Notes: generated by a model not told the origin, from the letters alone. Positions 1 through 9,282 are shown, counted from the first letter of the stretch. The stretch is 64,000 nt of DNA from CAMLIZ01 sp036231905 (GCF_036231905.1 NZ_JAZARE010000010.1:219394-283393); one strand, 5' to 3'. Translations and numbers: made by a program.

Positions 1-1403
1 ATGGCGATGCAGCCGCTGTCGGCCAGCAGCTCGCACAGCTCGGGCGTGAAGCTTTTTTCGAAGCGGATGTTGCCCCACCACGAGATGCCCAGGTTGCGGC
101 GCTGCAGCTCGATGGCCAGGGCCTTCAAGGCCTTCGGCGGCGCAGCTTCGTCGACAAAGTGAAAGCCCGTCTGGCCAGTCTCCTGCACGATGGCCTCGAT
201 GCGGTCCACCAGGGTGGCCGCCGAAGCGCCTTCATAGCGCGAGATGTAGTCCAGGCTGACGTCGCAGAAGCTGCACTTCTTCCAGTAGCAGCCATGGGCC
301 ACCGTGAGCTTGTTCCAGCGCCCGTCGGACCACAGCCGGTTCATCGGGTTGAGCATGTCCAGCAGCGACAGGTACCGGTCCAGCGGCAGGCCGTCCCAGG
401 TGGGCGTGCCCACTTCGGAAAACGGCACGTCGGGCTCGACGAAGTTGATGTAGCGCACCGCCTGCGAGTCCGCCTCGCGCACGAAGCTGCGCACCAGGCG
501 CTGGCGCGAACGCTTGCCCTGCAGGTGCTCGATCAGCGCGAGCAGCGGGCGCTCGCCGGCGTCCAGGGTCACCACATCGAAGAAGTCGAACACGCGTGGC
601 TCATTGAGCTCTCGCAGCTCGGTGTTGACGAAGCCCCCACCCAGCGCCACCGTGATGTCCGGGTGCTCCAGCCTGATGGCCTGCGCCATGCGGAAGGCGG
701 CGTACACGTTGCCCGGGAACGGCGCCGAGATCAGCACCAGCCGCGGTTGATGGCGGGCCACGGCCTGCAGCGTGAGCTCGCGCAGTGTGCGGTCCACCAG
801 GTTCAGCGGCTGCGCCAGCGCCTCGGCCATGGGCTCGAAGCTCGGCTGGCTCTGCGCCAGCTGCTCGGCATACCGCACGAACTCGAAGCGGCTGTCCACC
901 GCATCGCGCAGCACGTCGGCCAGGTCGTTCAGGTACAGCGTGGCCAGGTGGCGCGCCCGGTCCTGCAATCCCAGGGCACCGAAGGCCCAGGCCAGCGGGT
1001 CACCGCCCTCCTCGTCGATGAACACCTCCAGCGTCTGGAAGCGCGGGCCCTCGGGCAGGAAGTGGCGGCCGTTGATGCGGTGCGCCAGCGTCGGGTCCTT
1101 GCCCTGCAGGAAGGCGATGGTGGGCGTGATGGTGCCGAGGTAGCGATCGAACTGGTCGGCAAACGCGTTCACGGCGGCGCTGCGCTTCTCCATCGGCATG
1201 GCCAGCACCCGCTCGTGGATTGCGGCCAGGCCGGCCGGGGAGAACAGCTGCAGCACCAATGCGAGCGCCAGGTCCTCCTGCACCGCGTCCACACCGCGCG
1301 AGCGCAGGAAGCCGGTGAGGTAGGCGGTGGACGGGTACGGCGTGTTCAGCTGCGTCATCGGCGGGATGAGCGACAGAACACGGAGGGCAGGAGCGAGCGA
1401 CAT
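1..1403 (-). CDS. B12-binding-type radical SAM protein, 3' end cut by window edge
   Basis: About 467 residues are visible from the ATG at 1403; the reading frame runs off the left edge without a stop. The N-terminal half (roughly residues 1-300) has the look of the cobalamin-binding-like domain found ahead of many radical SAM cores, including the ALGGGFVNTELREL stretch near residue 250. The radical SAM cluster motif is GCYWKKCSFCD with Cys372, Cys377 and Cys380, spacing C-x4-C-x2-C. Family knowledge: such proteins use a [4Fe-4S] cluster and SAM for radical chemistry, often methylations or rearrangements; the substrate here is unknown. The C-terminal part of the SAM barrel lies outside the window. 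The flavoprotein upstream on the same strand ends 21 bases before this start, so they may be cotranscribed. Confidence 0.85.
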   Translation of the reverse strand, partial: MSLAPALRVLSLIPPMTQLNTPYPSTAYLTGFLRSRGVDAVQEDLALALVLQLFSPAGLAAIHERVLAMPMEKRSAAVNAFADQFDRYLGTITPTIAFLQGKDPTLAHRINGRHFLPEGPRFQTLEVFIDEEGGDPLAWAFGALGLQDRARHLATLYLNDLADVLRDAVDSRFEFVRYAEQLAQSQPSFEPMAEALAQPLNLVDRTLRELTLQAVARHQPRLVLISAPFPGNVYAAFRMAQAIRLEHPDITVALGGGFVNTELRELNEPRVFDFFDVVTLDAGERPLLALIEHLQGKRSRQRLVRSFVREADSQAVRYINFVEPDVPFSEVGTPTWDGLPLDRYLSLLDMLNPMNRLWSDGRWNKLTVAHGCYWKKCSFCDVSLDYISRYEGASAATLVDRIEAIVQETGQTGFHFVDEAAPPKALKALAIELQRRNLGISWWGNIRFEKSFTPELCELLADSGCIA

Positions 1404-1423
1404 CGATAAAGGCAGCGGGAAGG

Positions 1424-2728
1424 TCAGCCCGATTGTCCCGCCTGCGCCGCCAGCCAACGCCGCGCGCCCTCACCGGCGGCGCGGCCGGTGGCGAAGCAGG
1501 CGGTCAGCAGGTAACCCCCGGTGGGGGCTTCCCAGTCCAGCATCTCGCCGGCGCAGAACACACCCGGCAGCGCCTGCAGCATCAGGCCGTCGTCCAGGGC
1601 CTCGAAACGCACGCCGCCCGCGGTGCTGATCGCCTCGTCCACCGGCCGCGGCGCCCGCAGCGTGAGCGGGAGGGCCTTGAGCGCATGCGCCAGCTGCTGT
1701 GGGTCGGCCAGTTGTTCCGGGCGCAGCAGTTCATGCAGCAGGGCCATCTTGATGCCCTGCACGCCGAGCCGGCTCTTCAGGTGCGTGGACAGGCTGCGCG
1801 GTCCGCGCGGCCGGCGGGTTTCGGCCAGCACCTGCTCGAAGCTGTGGTCGGGCAGCAGGTCCAGCCACCAGGTGGCGCTGCCCTGCGCTTCGATGGCATT
1901 GCGCAGGCGAGCACTGAACGCATAGACCAGGCTGCCTTCGACGCCGGTGTCCGTGATGACGAACTCACCCTGCTGGCGCGCGCCGCCGGCGGCCGCATCC
2001 CCGAACGCCGCAGCCACGGGCTTGACCGGCTGGCCGGCAAAACGCTGGCGCAGGTGCTCGCTCCAGCCCTCGCGCCCCGCAGCGGTGGGCGCCACGTCGA
2101 AGCCGCAGTTCGCGGGCTTCAGCGGCGCGATGTCGACGCTGCGCGAGCGCAGCCACGGCACCCAGGCGCCATCGGAGCCCAGGCGCGCCCAGCTGGCACC
2201 ACCCAGCGCGAGCACGGTGGCGTCGGCGCGCTGTTGCACCTCGCCCGTGGGCGCCTGGAAGCGCAGCGCGCCATCGGCCGACCATCCCAGCCAGCGATGG
2301 CGGGTGTGCAAGTGCAGCCCGCTGGCGCGCAGCCGCTGCAGCCAGGCGCGCAGCAAGGGTGCGGCCTTCATGTCGGTGGGAAACACACGCCCCGACGTGC
2401 CCACGAAAGTGGCGATGCCCAGCGCTGCCGCCCACTGGCGCAGCGCATCGGCACCGAAGCGCCGCACCCAGGGCGCCAGCGCCTCGCGCCGCTCGGCATA
2501 ACGCCCGAGGAAGGGCTCGATCGGTTCAGAATGCGTGAGGTTGAGCCCACCGCGGCCGGCGAGCAGGAACTTGCGCCCCACCGACGGCATGGCATCGAAC
2601 AGGTCCACCTGCACCCCGCCCTGCAACAGCACTTCGGCCGCCATCAGGCCGGCCGGGCCGCCGCCGATCACAGCCACTCGAGGGGCAGAAGTGGACGTCG
2701 GCGGTGCGGGCACTGGGCTCATGGGCAC
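1424..2728 (-). CDS. NAD(P)/FAD-dependent flavoprotein, TIGR03862/HI0933 (YhiN-like) family
   Basis: A 434-residue protein. The N-terminus carries a Rossmann dinucleotide motif (VAVIGGGPAGLMAAEVL, residues about 18-34), followed by GRKFLLAGRGGLNLTHSEP, a signature of HI0933-like flavoproteins. The C-terminus has GVFCAGEMLDWEAPTGGYLL, the second FAD-contact region of the same family. Length matches the family. The reaction is not established for this family, so only a flavin-dependent oxidoreductase can be claimed. ATG at 2728 or at 2722 (third residue) are both possible starts; neither has a clear ribosome site. It is followed closely on the same strand by the radical SAM gene. Confidence 0.88.
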   Translation of the reverse strand: MPMSPVPAPPTSTSAPRVAVIGGGPAGLMAAEVLLQGGVQVDLFDAMPSVGRKFLLAGRGGLNLTHSEPIEPFLGRYAERREALAPWVRRFGADALRQWAAALGIATFVGTSGRVFPTDMKAAPLLRAWLQRLRASGLHLHTRHRWLGWSADGALRFQAPTGEVQQRADATVLALGGASWARLGSDGAWVPWLRSRSVDIAPLKPANCGFDVAPTAAGREGWSEHLRQRFAGQPVKPVAAAFGDAAAGGARQQGEFVITDTGVEGSLVYAFSARLRNAIEAQGSATWWLDLLPDHSFEQVLAETRRPRGPRSLSTHLKSRLGVQGIKMALLHELLRPEQLADPQQLAHALKALPLTLRAPRPVDEAISTAGGVRFEALDDGLMLQALPGVFCAGEMLDWEAPTGGYLLTACFATGRAAGEGARRWLAAQAGQSG

Positions 2729-2903
2729 AGTCTATCGGCGCAGGTGTCCACATCCCCTGCATGCACCGCAGCGCGCTTGCAGCCGGAATGTCCGTGAAAT
2801 AGGCCCGGGGCCCACCGCCACATCGGCTGATCGAAGCGTGCCCGCCGCCGATATGCTGCTTTGAGTGGCCGGCATGTGCCCGCCGATGGAACTTCTTCAC
2901 AAC

Positions 2904-4067
2904 ATGACCGAAATCCTCCTGTGGCTGATGTTGGCCGGCGCTGTGGTGGTGCTGGCCGGCGTGGCATGGCGCCGGCGTGCGCAGATGCGTCACCGTGCGC
3001 GCGCCCGCGCCGAGGCCGCGCTGATGGCCGCCGAGACGGCACGCGCGCAAGCCCGCCAGCGGGCAGAGGAGCAGGCGAAGGCGCAGGCCAGCCTCGCGGC
3101 CGAAGAGGCCGCACGCGCGCAGGCGCAACGGCAGGCCGAAGCAGAAGCGGCTGCCCTGCGGCAACGCGAAGCCGACGAAGCCGCCCGCGTGCAGGCGCTG
3201 CGCGCCGCCGAGGAAGCGGCCCGTGCACAGGCCAGGCGCGACGCCGAACAGGCCGCCCAGGAGCAGGCACAGCGCATCGCCGCCGAGCAGGCCGAACGTG
3301 AAGCGGCCCGCGCCGAAGCCGAGCGCCTGGCGAACGAGCAGGCCCAGCGCGCCGCCCAAGCGGCCCGGCTGGAGGCCCAACGCGCGGCAGAAGAAGCCGA
3401 GCGCCGCGCCACGGCCGAAGCTGCACGGCAGGCTTTCGAGCGGGCCGCCGCACGCGAAGCGGCGCGCCGGGAAGCCGAACGGGCCGCTGCAGAAGCCGAA
3501 GCCCGTCTGCAGGCCGAACGAGCAGCCGAGGCACAAGCCGCACGCGAAGCGGCTGCGCGCGCCGAAGCGGCCCGCATCGAAGCCGCTCGCCTGGCAGCGG
3601 AGCGTGCGCGCCAGCAGGCCGAACGCGAAGCCGCCCAGGTCATGGCCGCCGCGGCCCGCAAGCCGCGCGAGCAGACGCTGGTGATGGTGGCCGACGATTC
3701 CAAGATCGTTCGCGTCAAGACCGGCCGGCTGCTCACCCAGCACCAGTACCAGGTGTGTTTTGCCGAAGACGGCCTGGACGCCGCGCGCCAGATCGCCGAA
3801 CGCCAGCCCGACGTGCTGATCACCGACGTCGAGATGCCGGGCATGGACGGCTTCCAGCTCACCGAGCATGTGCGCCAGAACCCGCGCACCGCCAACATCC
3901 CGGTGATCATGATCACCGCCGCCGATGAGCGCCATCGCGACGATGCGGCGCGTGCGGGCGTGAGCGTGCTGCTGGGCAAGCCGTATCCGGAAGACGAGCT
4001 GATCGCCCGCATCGAGGCCAGCCTGCGGGCCGGCGACGCCGCCACGCGGCCGATGGAACTGGCTTAA
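2904..4067 (+). CDS. Membrane-anchored Ala/Glu/Arg coiled-coil protein with C-terminal receiver domain
   Basis: From the ATG at 2904 the protein has 387 residues. Residues about 3-22 (ILLWLMLAGAVVVLAGVAW) form a single membrane segment. Residues about 28-260 are a long, highly charged A/E/R/Q-rich heptad-like stretch typical of an extended coiled coil. The last ~125 residues are a CheY-like receiver: acidic pair in VADDSK, phospho-acceptor Asp in LITDVEMPGMDGF, and the conserved Lys in LLGKPYPED. There is no output domain, so it probably signals by protein contact. Upstream in-frame starts at 2865 (GTG), 2874 and 2886 exist; 2904 was chosen because the membrane helix follows at once. Its stop overlaps the stop of the convergent methyltransferase gene (shared TTAA). 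No kinase partner is adjacent. Confidence 0.82.
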   Translation: MTEILLWLMLAGAVVVLAGVAWRRRAQMRHRARARAEAALMAAETARAQARQRAEEQAKAQASLAAEEAARAQAQRQAEAEAAALRQREADEAARVQALRAAEEAARAQARRDAEQAAQEQAQRIAAEQAEREAARAEAERLANEQAQRAAQAARLEAQRAAEEAERRATAEAARQAFERAAAREAARREAERAAAEAEARLQAERAAEAQAAREAAARAEAARIEAARLAAERARQQAEREAAQVMAAAARKPREQTLVMVADDSKIVRVKTGRLLTQHQYQVCFAEDGLDAARQIAERQPDVLITDVEMPGMDGFQLTEHVRQNPRTANIPVIMITAADERHRDDAARAGVSVLLGKPYPEDELIARIEASLRAGDAATRPMELA

Positions 4068-5122
4068 GCCCCGGCGGGCACCGCCCGCACTGGAATGCGC
4101 ACCCGCGTGCCCAGCTCGCGGGCGCGCAACTGGCCGCAGCCGCCGTCCACGTCCTGCCCCGCGCTCTGGCGCAGCTTGGTCAGCACGCCGCGCCGATGCA
4201 GGCTGCGCGCGATTTCCGCCGCGCGGGCCCACGAAGGCCGCTTGAACGCCAGCCCGTCCACCGTGTTGTACGGGATCATGTTCATGATCGCGTACTTGCC
4301 CTGCAGCAGGCGCACGATGCCGTCGATCTCGTCGTCGCCGTCGTTGATGCCTTCGAGCAGGGTCCACTGGTACTGGATCGGGTAGCCGGTCGCGCGCGCA
4401 TAGGCTTCGCCCAGCGCCACCAGTTCGGCCGGCTCGATGCGCGGTGCGCGCGGCATCAGGCTGGCGCGCAGATCGGCCTTGGTGGAATGCAGGCTCAACG
4501 CCAGCGCCGGCTTCACCGGGCCCGCCGGCAGGCGTTCGAACACCCGCGGATCGCCCACCGTCGAGAACACCAGGTTCTTGTGGCCGATGCCGCCGGCCGT
4601 GCCCAGCAGCTCGATGGCTTCCAGCACGTTGTCCAGGTTGTGGGCCGGTTCGCCCATGCCCATGAACACCACCTTCTTCACCGGCCGCTGGCGGCGCGCC
4701 AGCACCACCTGGCCCACGATCTCCGCGCTGCCCAGCTGGCGCAGAAGGCCGTCGCGCCCGGTCATGCAGAAGACGCAGCCGACGGCGCAGCCGGCCTGGG
4801 TGGACACGCACACGCCGTCGCGCGGCAGCAGCACGCTCTCCACCGTCTGGCCATCGGCCAGCTGCACCAGCAGGCGTGCCGATCCATCCTCGCCGGGGTG
4901 TTCGGAGTGCAGGCGCGCCAGCCGGTCCAGATCGGCCTCCAGCGCGGGCAGCGCCTCGCGCAGCTGGCGGGGCAGAAAGTCCTCCGGCCGCCGCTTGCCG
5001 CTGGATTGCGGCAGGGCCTGCGCCCACAGGCGAAGCACCCGCTGTTCATGCGGCGGCGCTGCGCCGCCGGCGCGCAGGCGGTCGCGGATGTCCTGCACAC
5101 GCATGAGGGCCGTCGTCTCCAT
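4064..5122 (-). CDS. RlmN/Cfr-family radical SAM RNA methyltransferase, probable RlmN paralogue
   Basis: 352 residues. The radical SAM motif is CAVGCVFC with Cys112, Cys116 and Cys119 (CX3CX2C), preceded by STQAG as in RlmN. The GMGEP loop and the C-terminal catalytic-cysteine region (RQSAGQDVDGGCGQLR, equivalent to the AACGQL motif of RlmN) are both present, so the ping-pong methyl-transfer cysteines are intact. Family role: C2 or C8 methylation of an adenine in 23S rRNA or tRNA. The N-terminal ~95 residues do not look like those of standard betaproteobacterial RlmN, so I call it a paralogue rather than the housekeeping enzyme. A second ATG at 5104 has GGAGA upstream and is an alternative start. 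Confidence 0.85.
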   Translation of the reverse strand: METTALMRVQDIRDRLRAGGAAPPHEQRVLRLWAQALPQSSGKRRPEDFLPRQLREALPALEADLDRLARLHSEHPGEDGSARLLVQLADGQTVESVLLPRDGVCVSTQAGCAVGCVFCMTGRDGLLRQLGSAEIVGQVVLARRQRPVKKVVFMGMGEPAHNLDNVLEAIELLGTAGGIGHKNLVFSTVGDPRVFERLPAGPVKPALALSLHSTKADLRASLMPRAPRIEPAELVALGEAYARATGYPIQYQWTLLEGINDGDDEIDGIVRLLQGKYAIMNMIPYNTVDGLAFKRPSWARAAEIARSLHRRGVLTKLRQSAGQDVDGGCGQLRARELGTRVRIPVRAVPAGA

Positions 5123-5150
5123 CCAGGCATGGTAGCGGCGGCCCGGCGCG

Positions 5151-6137
5151 TCACTTCAACGGCAGGTAGATGTCCGTGCGGAGTTGCTCGGCCGGCGTGC
5201 TGTCGGGGTCGTCCACATAGTGCTCGAAGGGCGGGGTGTCGCGCAGCGCATAGCCGGTGGCGGGCAGCCAGTCGTGGTAGACGCGCTGCCAGGTGGTGTG
5301 CAGGTCCTCGTAAGGCCCCACGTGGCGGAACACCGCGAAGCGGCCACCCGGCAGCTCGTGCCATTGCAGCGTGCCAGTGAGGGGGATGTCCGGCTTCGTG
5401 CACTGGCCGCTGCGGGTGGCGAGGTCGTAGTCGAACACCGTGGCGCACCACATGCGCGCGTTCTGGTCGTCCGGGCCTTCGGGGTCGTCCGGCATCACGG
5501 CGATGCAGCTGCCCATGCGCTGCTGCAGGCCGGCCGCCTGCACCGCGGGCATCAGCTCGCCGAAGCCCTGCTGGGCGGCGCGCGTCATGTCGCCATTGCT
5601 CATGCCGCGGCCGGTGGCGGCGAGGAAGGTCAGCGTGGGGATCTCGATCAATTGCGGTTGCAGCATGGGATGGGCTCCTGTGGCGGGGGGGATGGACAAG
5701 GGGCTGCGGCGGTCGAACAGCCGCTGCCAGTGGGGCTGGGTACCGGCACGCACCGCCGTCGGCGTGGTGTCGAGCTCGCGGCGCATCGCCTTGGCCAGCG
5801 CCTGCGCGGATTCGTAGCCCACCGCCAGGGCCACCTCGATGACCGGCAGCTCGCCCTGGCCCAGCAGCTCGCAGGCACGCTGCAGGCGCCGCCAGGTGAC
5901 GTAGCCCGCCACCGTGGTGCCGAAGTACGCGCGGAACATGCGCTGGAAGTGGTGCGGCGACATGGCCGCGCGGCGGGCCAGCGTGTCGGTGTCCAGCCGG
6001 TCGGCCAGGTGCGCGTCGGCATGCTCCACTGCACGCGACAGCAGCTCGAGGTAGCGCACCGGCGGGTGGGTGGGAGGGGCGTCTTTGGAAGGCATGGCTG
6101 CATTCTGGCCAGCGGCGTGGCCGCCCGCGTGTCCCAT
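5151..6137 (-). CDS. AraC-family regulator with GyrI-like effector-binding domain
   Basis: 328 residues. The N-terminal ~115 residues hold the two helix-turn-helix motifs of AraC/XylS proteins (LARRAAMSPHHFQRMFRAYF and VIEVALAVGYESAQALAKAM). The C-terminal half, from about residue 150, matches the GyrI-like/Bacterial effector-binding fold, with the characteristic ending of the WLPATGYALRDTPPFEHYVDD type. This order, DNA-binding domain first and ligand domain second, is that of Rob/SoxS-like GyrI fusions. It is divergent from the helicase gene, with 49 bases between starts. The ATG at 6095 (MPSKDAPP) is an alternative, more compact start; neither has a good ribosome site. Confidence 0.88.
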   Translation of the reverse strand: MGHAGGHAAGQNAAMPSKDAPPTHPPVRYLELLSRAVEHADAHLADRLDTDTLARRAAMSPHHFQRMFRAYFGTTVAGYVTWRRLQRACELLGQGELPVIEVALAVGYESAQALAKAMRRELDTTPTAVRAGTQPHWQRLFDRRSPLSIPPATGAHPMLQPQLIEIPTLTFLAATGRGMSNGDMTRAAQQGFGELMPAVQAAGLQQRMGSCIAVMPDDPEGPDDQNARMWCATVFDYDLATRSGQCTKPDIPLTGTLQWHELPGGRFAVFRHVGPYEDLHTTWQRVYHDWLPATGYALRDTPPFEHYVDDPDSTPAEQLRTDIYLPLK

Positions 6138-6186
6138 CGTGCTGGATCGGGTGGGCTAGAGTCCACACCGCACCGACCCTGCCCGC

Positions 6187-8409
6187 ATGCCCACTTCCAG
6201 TCCAAACAGCCCTGCCTTGCCCGACCCCCGGCACCTCAGCCGCGTGCCTGCCCACCTGACGCCCGAGCAGGTGGAGCGCATCCGCAAGGCGGCCTACAAC
6301 CTGCCGCAGGTGAACAAACCGGCCGACTTTGCGGCCGGCCATGGCGAGCCCAGCGACGAGCACCTGCACCACCTGGGACTGATCCTGCTGCAAAAGGGCG
6401 TGGCGGGGTCGAGGCCCAGCCGCTGGATCGCTCCCGCCTGCATGGACGCGGCCCTCACCCATCTCGACGAGCTCGGCTCGGGCGGCGCGTTGCGTGCGGC
6501 ACTGAACGAGCGCAGCGCCCAGCTGGAGTCCATGGGCATCACGCGGCATGGCACCGGCTGGCATCGGCAGTACAGCCAGCCCTTGAAGCTGTCCGAAGCC
6601 AGCTGGCGCCTGACGCTGGCCTACCAGGCGCCGGTGAACACCGAGGCGGTGTGGGCCTTCTTCCGCGGTGGCGACAAGGCCGCTTTGCGCCAGGCGCTGG
6701 GGCCCCAACCGCCCTGGCCCGACACGCCCGCGCTCACGGCCCACATCGACCGCCTGCTGCGCCGCAGCGAGGCCTACGCCGCCCGGCAGATCGACCAGTT
6801 GCTGCCGCGCCTGCAGGCGGAGCTGGCGCAGCCGCGGCCGCTGGCCGAACTGGAAGCGGCCTGCACGCGGGTGCAGGACCGCTGGGAACACCGTGTCGCC
6901 GAGCAGAACACACTGCACAGCCTGAACAGCGAGCTCGCCTTCCAGGGCTACCCCGACACCTTCGACAAGGCCCGCCGGCTGCAGCGCAGCGTCACCCTGT
7001 TCGTGGGCCCGCCCAACAGCGGCAAGACCCACGCCGCCTTCGAGCGCCTGGCCAAGGCGCATGACGGCTGCTACCTGGCACCACTGCGCCTGCTGGCGCT
7101 GGAAGGCCGCGACCGGCTGGTGGGCCGGGGCGTGGCCTGCTCGCTGCTCACTGGGGAGGAGAACGTGCCGGCAGAAGGCGCGCGCGTGGTGTCCAGCACC
7201 ATCGAGATGCTGTCCACCAGCAAGCCGGTGGAAGTGGCGGTGATCGACGAAGCGCAGATGATCTTCGACGCCTCGCGCGGCTGGGCCTGGACCCAGGCGA
7301 TCGTGGGCGTGCCGGCCAACGAGGTGCTGATCATCTGCTCGGCCTATGCGGTGCCCGCCATCGAGAACCTGCTGCGCCTGTGCGGCGAAAGCTGCACCGT
7401 GCGCCATTTCGAGCGCAAGCAGCATGTGCAGCTGCTGCCCACGCCGGTGGCGCTGCCCTCGCTGAAGAAGGGCGATGCGGTGGTGGCCTTCAGCCGGCGT
7501 GACGTGCTGATGCTGCGCGACCAGATCGCGGCCAACGGCCATCCGGTGTCGGTGATCTATGGCGCCCTGCCGCCGGAGGTGCGGCGGCGCGAGGCGGAGC
7601 GCTTTGCGCAAGGCGAGTCGCACATCCTGGTGGCCACCGATGCGATCGGCATGGGCCTGAACCTGCCGATCCGCCGCGTGGTGTTCAGCACCATGACCAA
7701 GTTCGACGGCCAGAGCGACCGGCCGCTCACCGAGTCGGAAGTGCACCAGATCGCCGGCCGCGCCGGGCGCTTCGGCATGCACGAGGAAGGTTTTGCCGGC
7801 GTGCTGAAGGAGGCAGAGCCCACCGCCATGCGCGCGCTCGGCGACCTGCTGCACAAGCCTCCGCGTGCGCCGCAGCCCTTCAAGGCCCCGGTGGCGCCCA
7901 ACTGGTGGCATGTGGACACCATCGCCTCGCGGCTGCACCTGCGCCGCCTGCACGACGTGCTGCGCATCTTCATGGACCAGCTCAAGCTGGACAGCGCGCA
8001 CTTCCAGGTGGCCGAGCTGGAGCAGATGCTGGAACTGGCCGAGGAGCTGGACCGGGTGGCCGGCAAGCTGCCGCTGAAGGAACGTTTCATCTACGCGCAG
8101 GCCCCGGTGGACACCCGCACCGAAGGCCAGGTGCAGGAGTTCCTCAACTGGACCAGCAACCATGCACTCTCCGGCAAGGCGGGCGACCCCTGGTTCCTGG
8201 ACGAGGTGGACGAACACAGCCGGCTGGACCGCATGGAGCAGGCGCTGCGCTCCTGCACGCTGTGGCTGTGGCTGGACCTGCGGTTCCCGCGCGTGTACGG
8301 CCACCTGGAAGAGGTGCTGGACCTGCGCTCGCGCCTGAACGACGGCATCGAGCGCCAGCTCAAGGGCAAGCGGCCGCTGGCCCAGATGCGCCGGCGCGTG
8401 CGGCGCTGA
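6187..8409 (+). CDS. Suv3-like superfamily 2 RNA helicase
   Basis: 740 residues. Motif I is FVGPPNSGKTHAAF (about residues 276-289), motif II is VIDEAQM, motif VI is HQIAGRAGRFG, and a DAIGMGLNLP motif V lies just before it. These are the diagnostic motifs of the Suv3/Ski2 side of the DExH helicases, and the region after the second RecA domain resembles the Suv3 C-terminal domain. Mitochondrial Suv3 unwinds RNA for the degradosome; alpha- and betaproteobacterial homologues are largely uncharacterised. The first ~180 residues have no recognised domain. The IclR gene follows 17 bases downstream on the same strand. Confidence 0.87.
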   Translation: MPTSSPNSPALPDPRHLSRVPAHLTPEQVERIRKAAYNLPQVNKPADFAAGHGEPSDEHLHHLGLILLQKGVAGSRPSRWIAPACMDAALTHLDELGSGGALRAALNERSAQLESMGITRHGTGWHRQYSQPLKLSEASWRLTLAYQAPVNTEAVWAFFRGGDKAALRQALGPQPPWPDTPALTAHIDRLLRRSEAYAARQIDQLLPRLQAELAQPRPLAELEAACTRVQDRWEHRVAEQNTLHSLNSELAFQGYPDTFDKARRLQRSVTLFVGPPNSGKTHAAFERLAKAHDGCYLAPLRLLALEGRDRLVGRGVACSLLTGEENVPAEGARVVSSTIEMLSTSKPVEVAVIDEAQMIFDASRGWAWTQAIVGVPANEVLIICSAYAVPAIENLLRLCGESCTVRHFERKQHVQLLPTPVALPSLKKGDAVVAFSRRDVLMLRDQIAANGHPVSVIYGALPPEVRRREAERFAQGESHILVATDAIGMGLNLPIRRVVFSTMTKFDGQSDRPLTESEVHQIAGRAGRFGMHEEGFAGVLKEAEPTAMRALGDLLHKPPRAPQPFKAPVAPNWWHVDTIASRLHLRRLHDVLRIFMDQLKLDSAHFQVAELEQMLELAEELDRVAGKLPLKERFIYAQAPVDTRTEGQVQEFLNWTSNHALSGKAGDPWFLDEVDEHSRLDRMEQALRSCTLWLWLDLRFPRVYGHLEEVLDLRSRLNDGIERQLKGKRPLAQMRRRVRR

Positions 8410-8426
8410 GGCCACGGCACATCGCC

Positions 8427-9245
8427 ATGAAGGCCACTGCGCGTACCGCCGCCGGCAACACCCGCCCGCGGGCGCCGCGCCCCAAGGAAGACCGCCATTT
8501 CGTGGCGGCGCTGGCGCGCGGGCTCGAGGTACTGGCGTGTTTCCGTTCGGGCGACAAGGCACTCGGCAACGGCGAGATCGCCCAGCGTTGCGGCCTGCCC
8601 AAGTCCACCGTGTCCCGCCTCACCACCACTTTGGCGCGGCTGGGCTACCTGGCCCCGGTGGAGGACACCGGCAAGTACCGCCTGGGAAGCGCCGTCCTGT
8701 CGCTCGGCAGCGCCATGCTGGCCCGCATGGACGTGCGCCAGGTGGCCCGCCCGCTCATGCTGGAGCTGGCCGAACACTCGCGCGCCATGGTGTCGCTGGC
8801 CACGCGCGACCGGCTGTCGATGATCTATGTGGAGAACTGCCGCAGCAGCGCCGCGCTCACCTTGTCGCTGGACGTGGGCTCGCGCGTACCGGTGGCCACC
8901 TCGGCGATCGGGCGCGCCTACCTGGCCGCCTGCGCAGAGCGCGAGCGGCGCGACGTGATGGAACAGGTGGAGCAGCTGGACCCTGTGGCCTGGCCCGGCA
9001 TCCGCCGCGGCATCGAGCAGGCGGTGGCGGACCATCAGCAGCTGGGCGTGGCCTGCTCCTTCGGTGACTGGCAGAAGGACGTGAACGCGATCGCGCGTGC
9101 GGTGAACCCCGGCGGCGGCATGCCGCTGATGGCCATCAACTGCGGCGGCCCGTCGTTCAACCTGTCGAAGGAATTTCTGCTGAACGAAGCGCGCCCGCGG
9201 CTGATCGAGCTGGTGCAGCGCATCGAGGATCAGCTGCTGCGCTGA
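8427..9245 (+). CDS. IclR-family transcriptional regulator
   Basis: 272 residues from ATG 8427. Residues about 25-85 form the winged helix-turn-helix (NGEIAQRCGLPKSTVSRLTT), and the remainder the IclR effector domain (VEDTGKYRLG, SVPVATSAIGRAYLAA-type block, and the C-terminal GGPSFNLSKEFLL stretch). It lies directly upstream, in the same direction, of a Bug-family receptor and a serine hydrolase, and two palindromes fill the 100-base gap before the receptor. The simplest inference is that it controls that pair. Ligand unknown. Confidence 0.92.
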   Translation: MKATARTAAGNTRPRAPRPKEDRHFVAALARGLEVLACFRSGDKALGNGEIAQRCGLPKSTVSRLTTTLARLGYLAPVEDTGKYRLGSAVLSLGSAMLARMDVRQVARPLMLELAEHSRAMVSLATRDRLSMIYVENCRSSAALTLSLDVGSRVPVATSAIGRAYLAACAERERRDVMEQVEQLDPVAWPGIRRGIEQAVADHQQLGVACSFGDWQKDVNAIARAVNPGGGMPLMAINCGGPSFNLSKEFLLNEARPRLIELVQRIEDQLLR

Positions 9246-9282
9246 CCATCGGCGCACACCCTGGTTTACAGCGCAGGAAGCG

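Noticed and set aside
159..1409. Long plus-strand open frame rich in Arg, Gln, His and Val
   Set aside because: It is antisense to the radical SAM gene; composition is that of a GC-rich shadow and no motif is present.
3223..3684. Alternative frame and antisense frames through the coiled-coil gene
   Set aside because: They arise from the repetitive A/E/R codons; only the frame ending at 4067 has a receiver domain.
4762..8562. 1266-codon minus-strand open frame
   Set aside because: Runs antisense to the helicase and IclR genes and out of frame through the AraC and RlmN-like genes; composition is low-complexity and no domain is seen.
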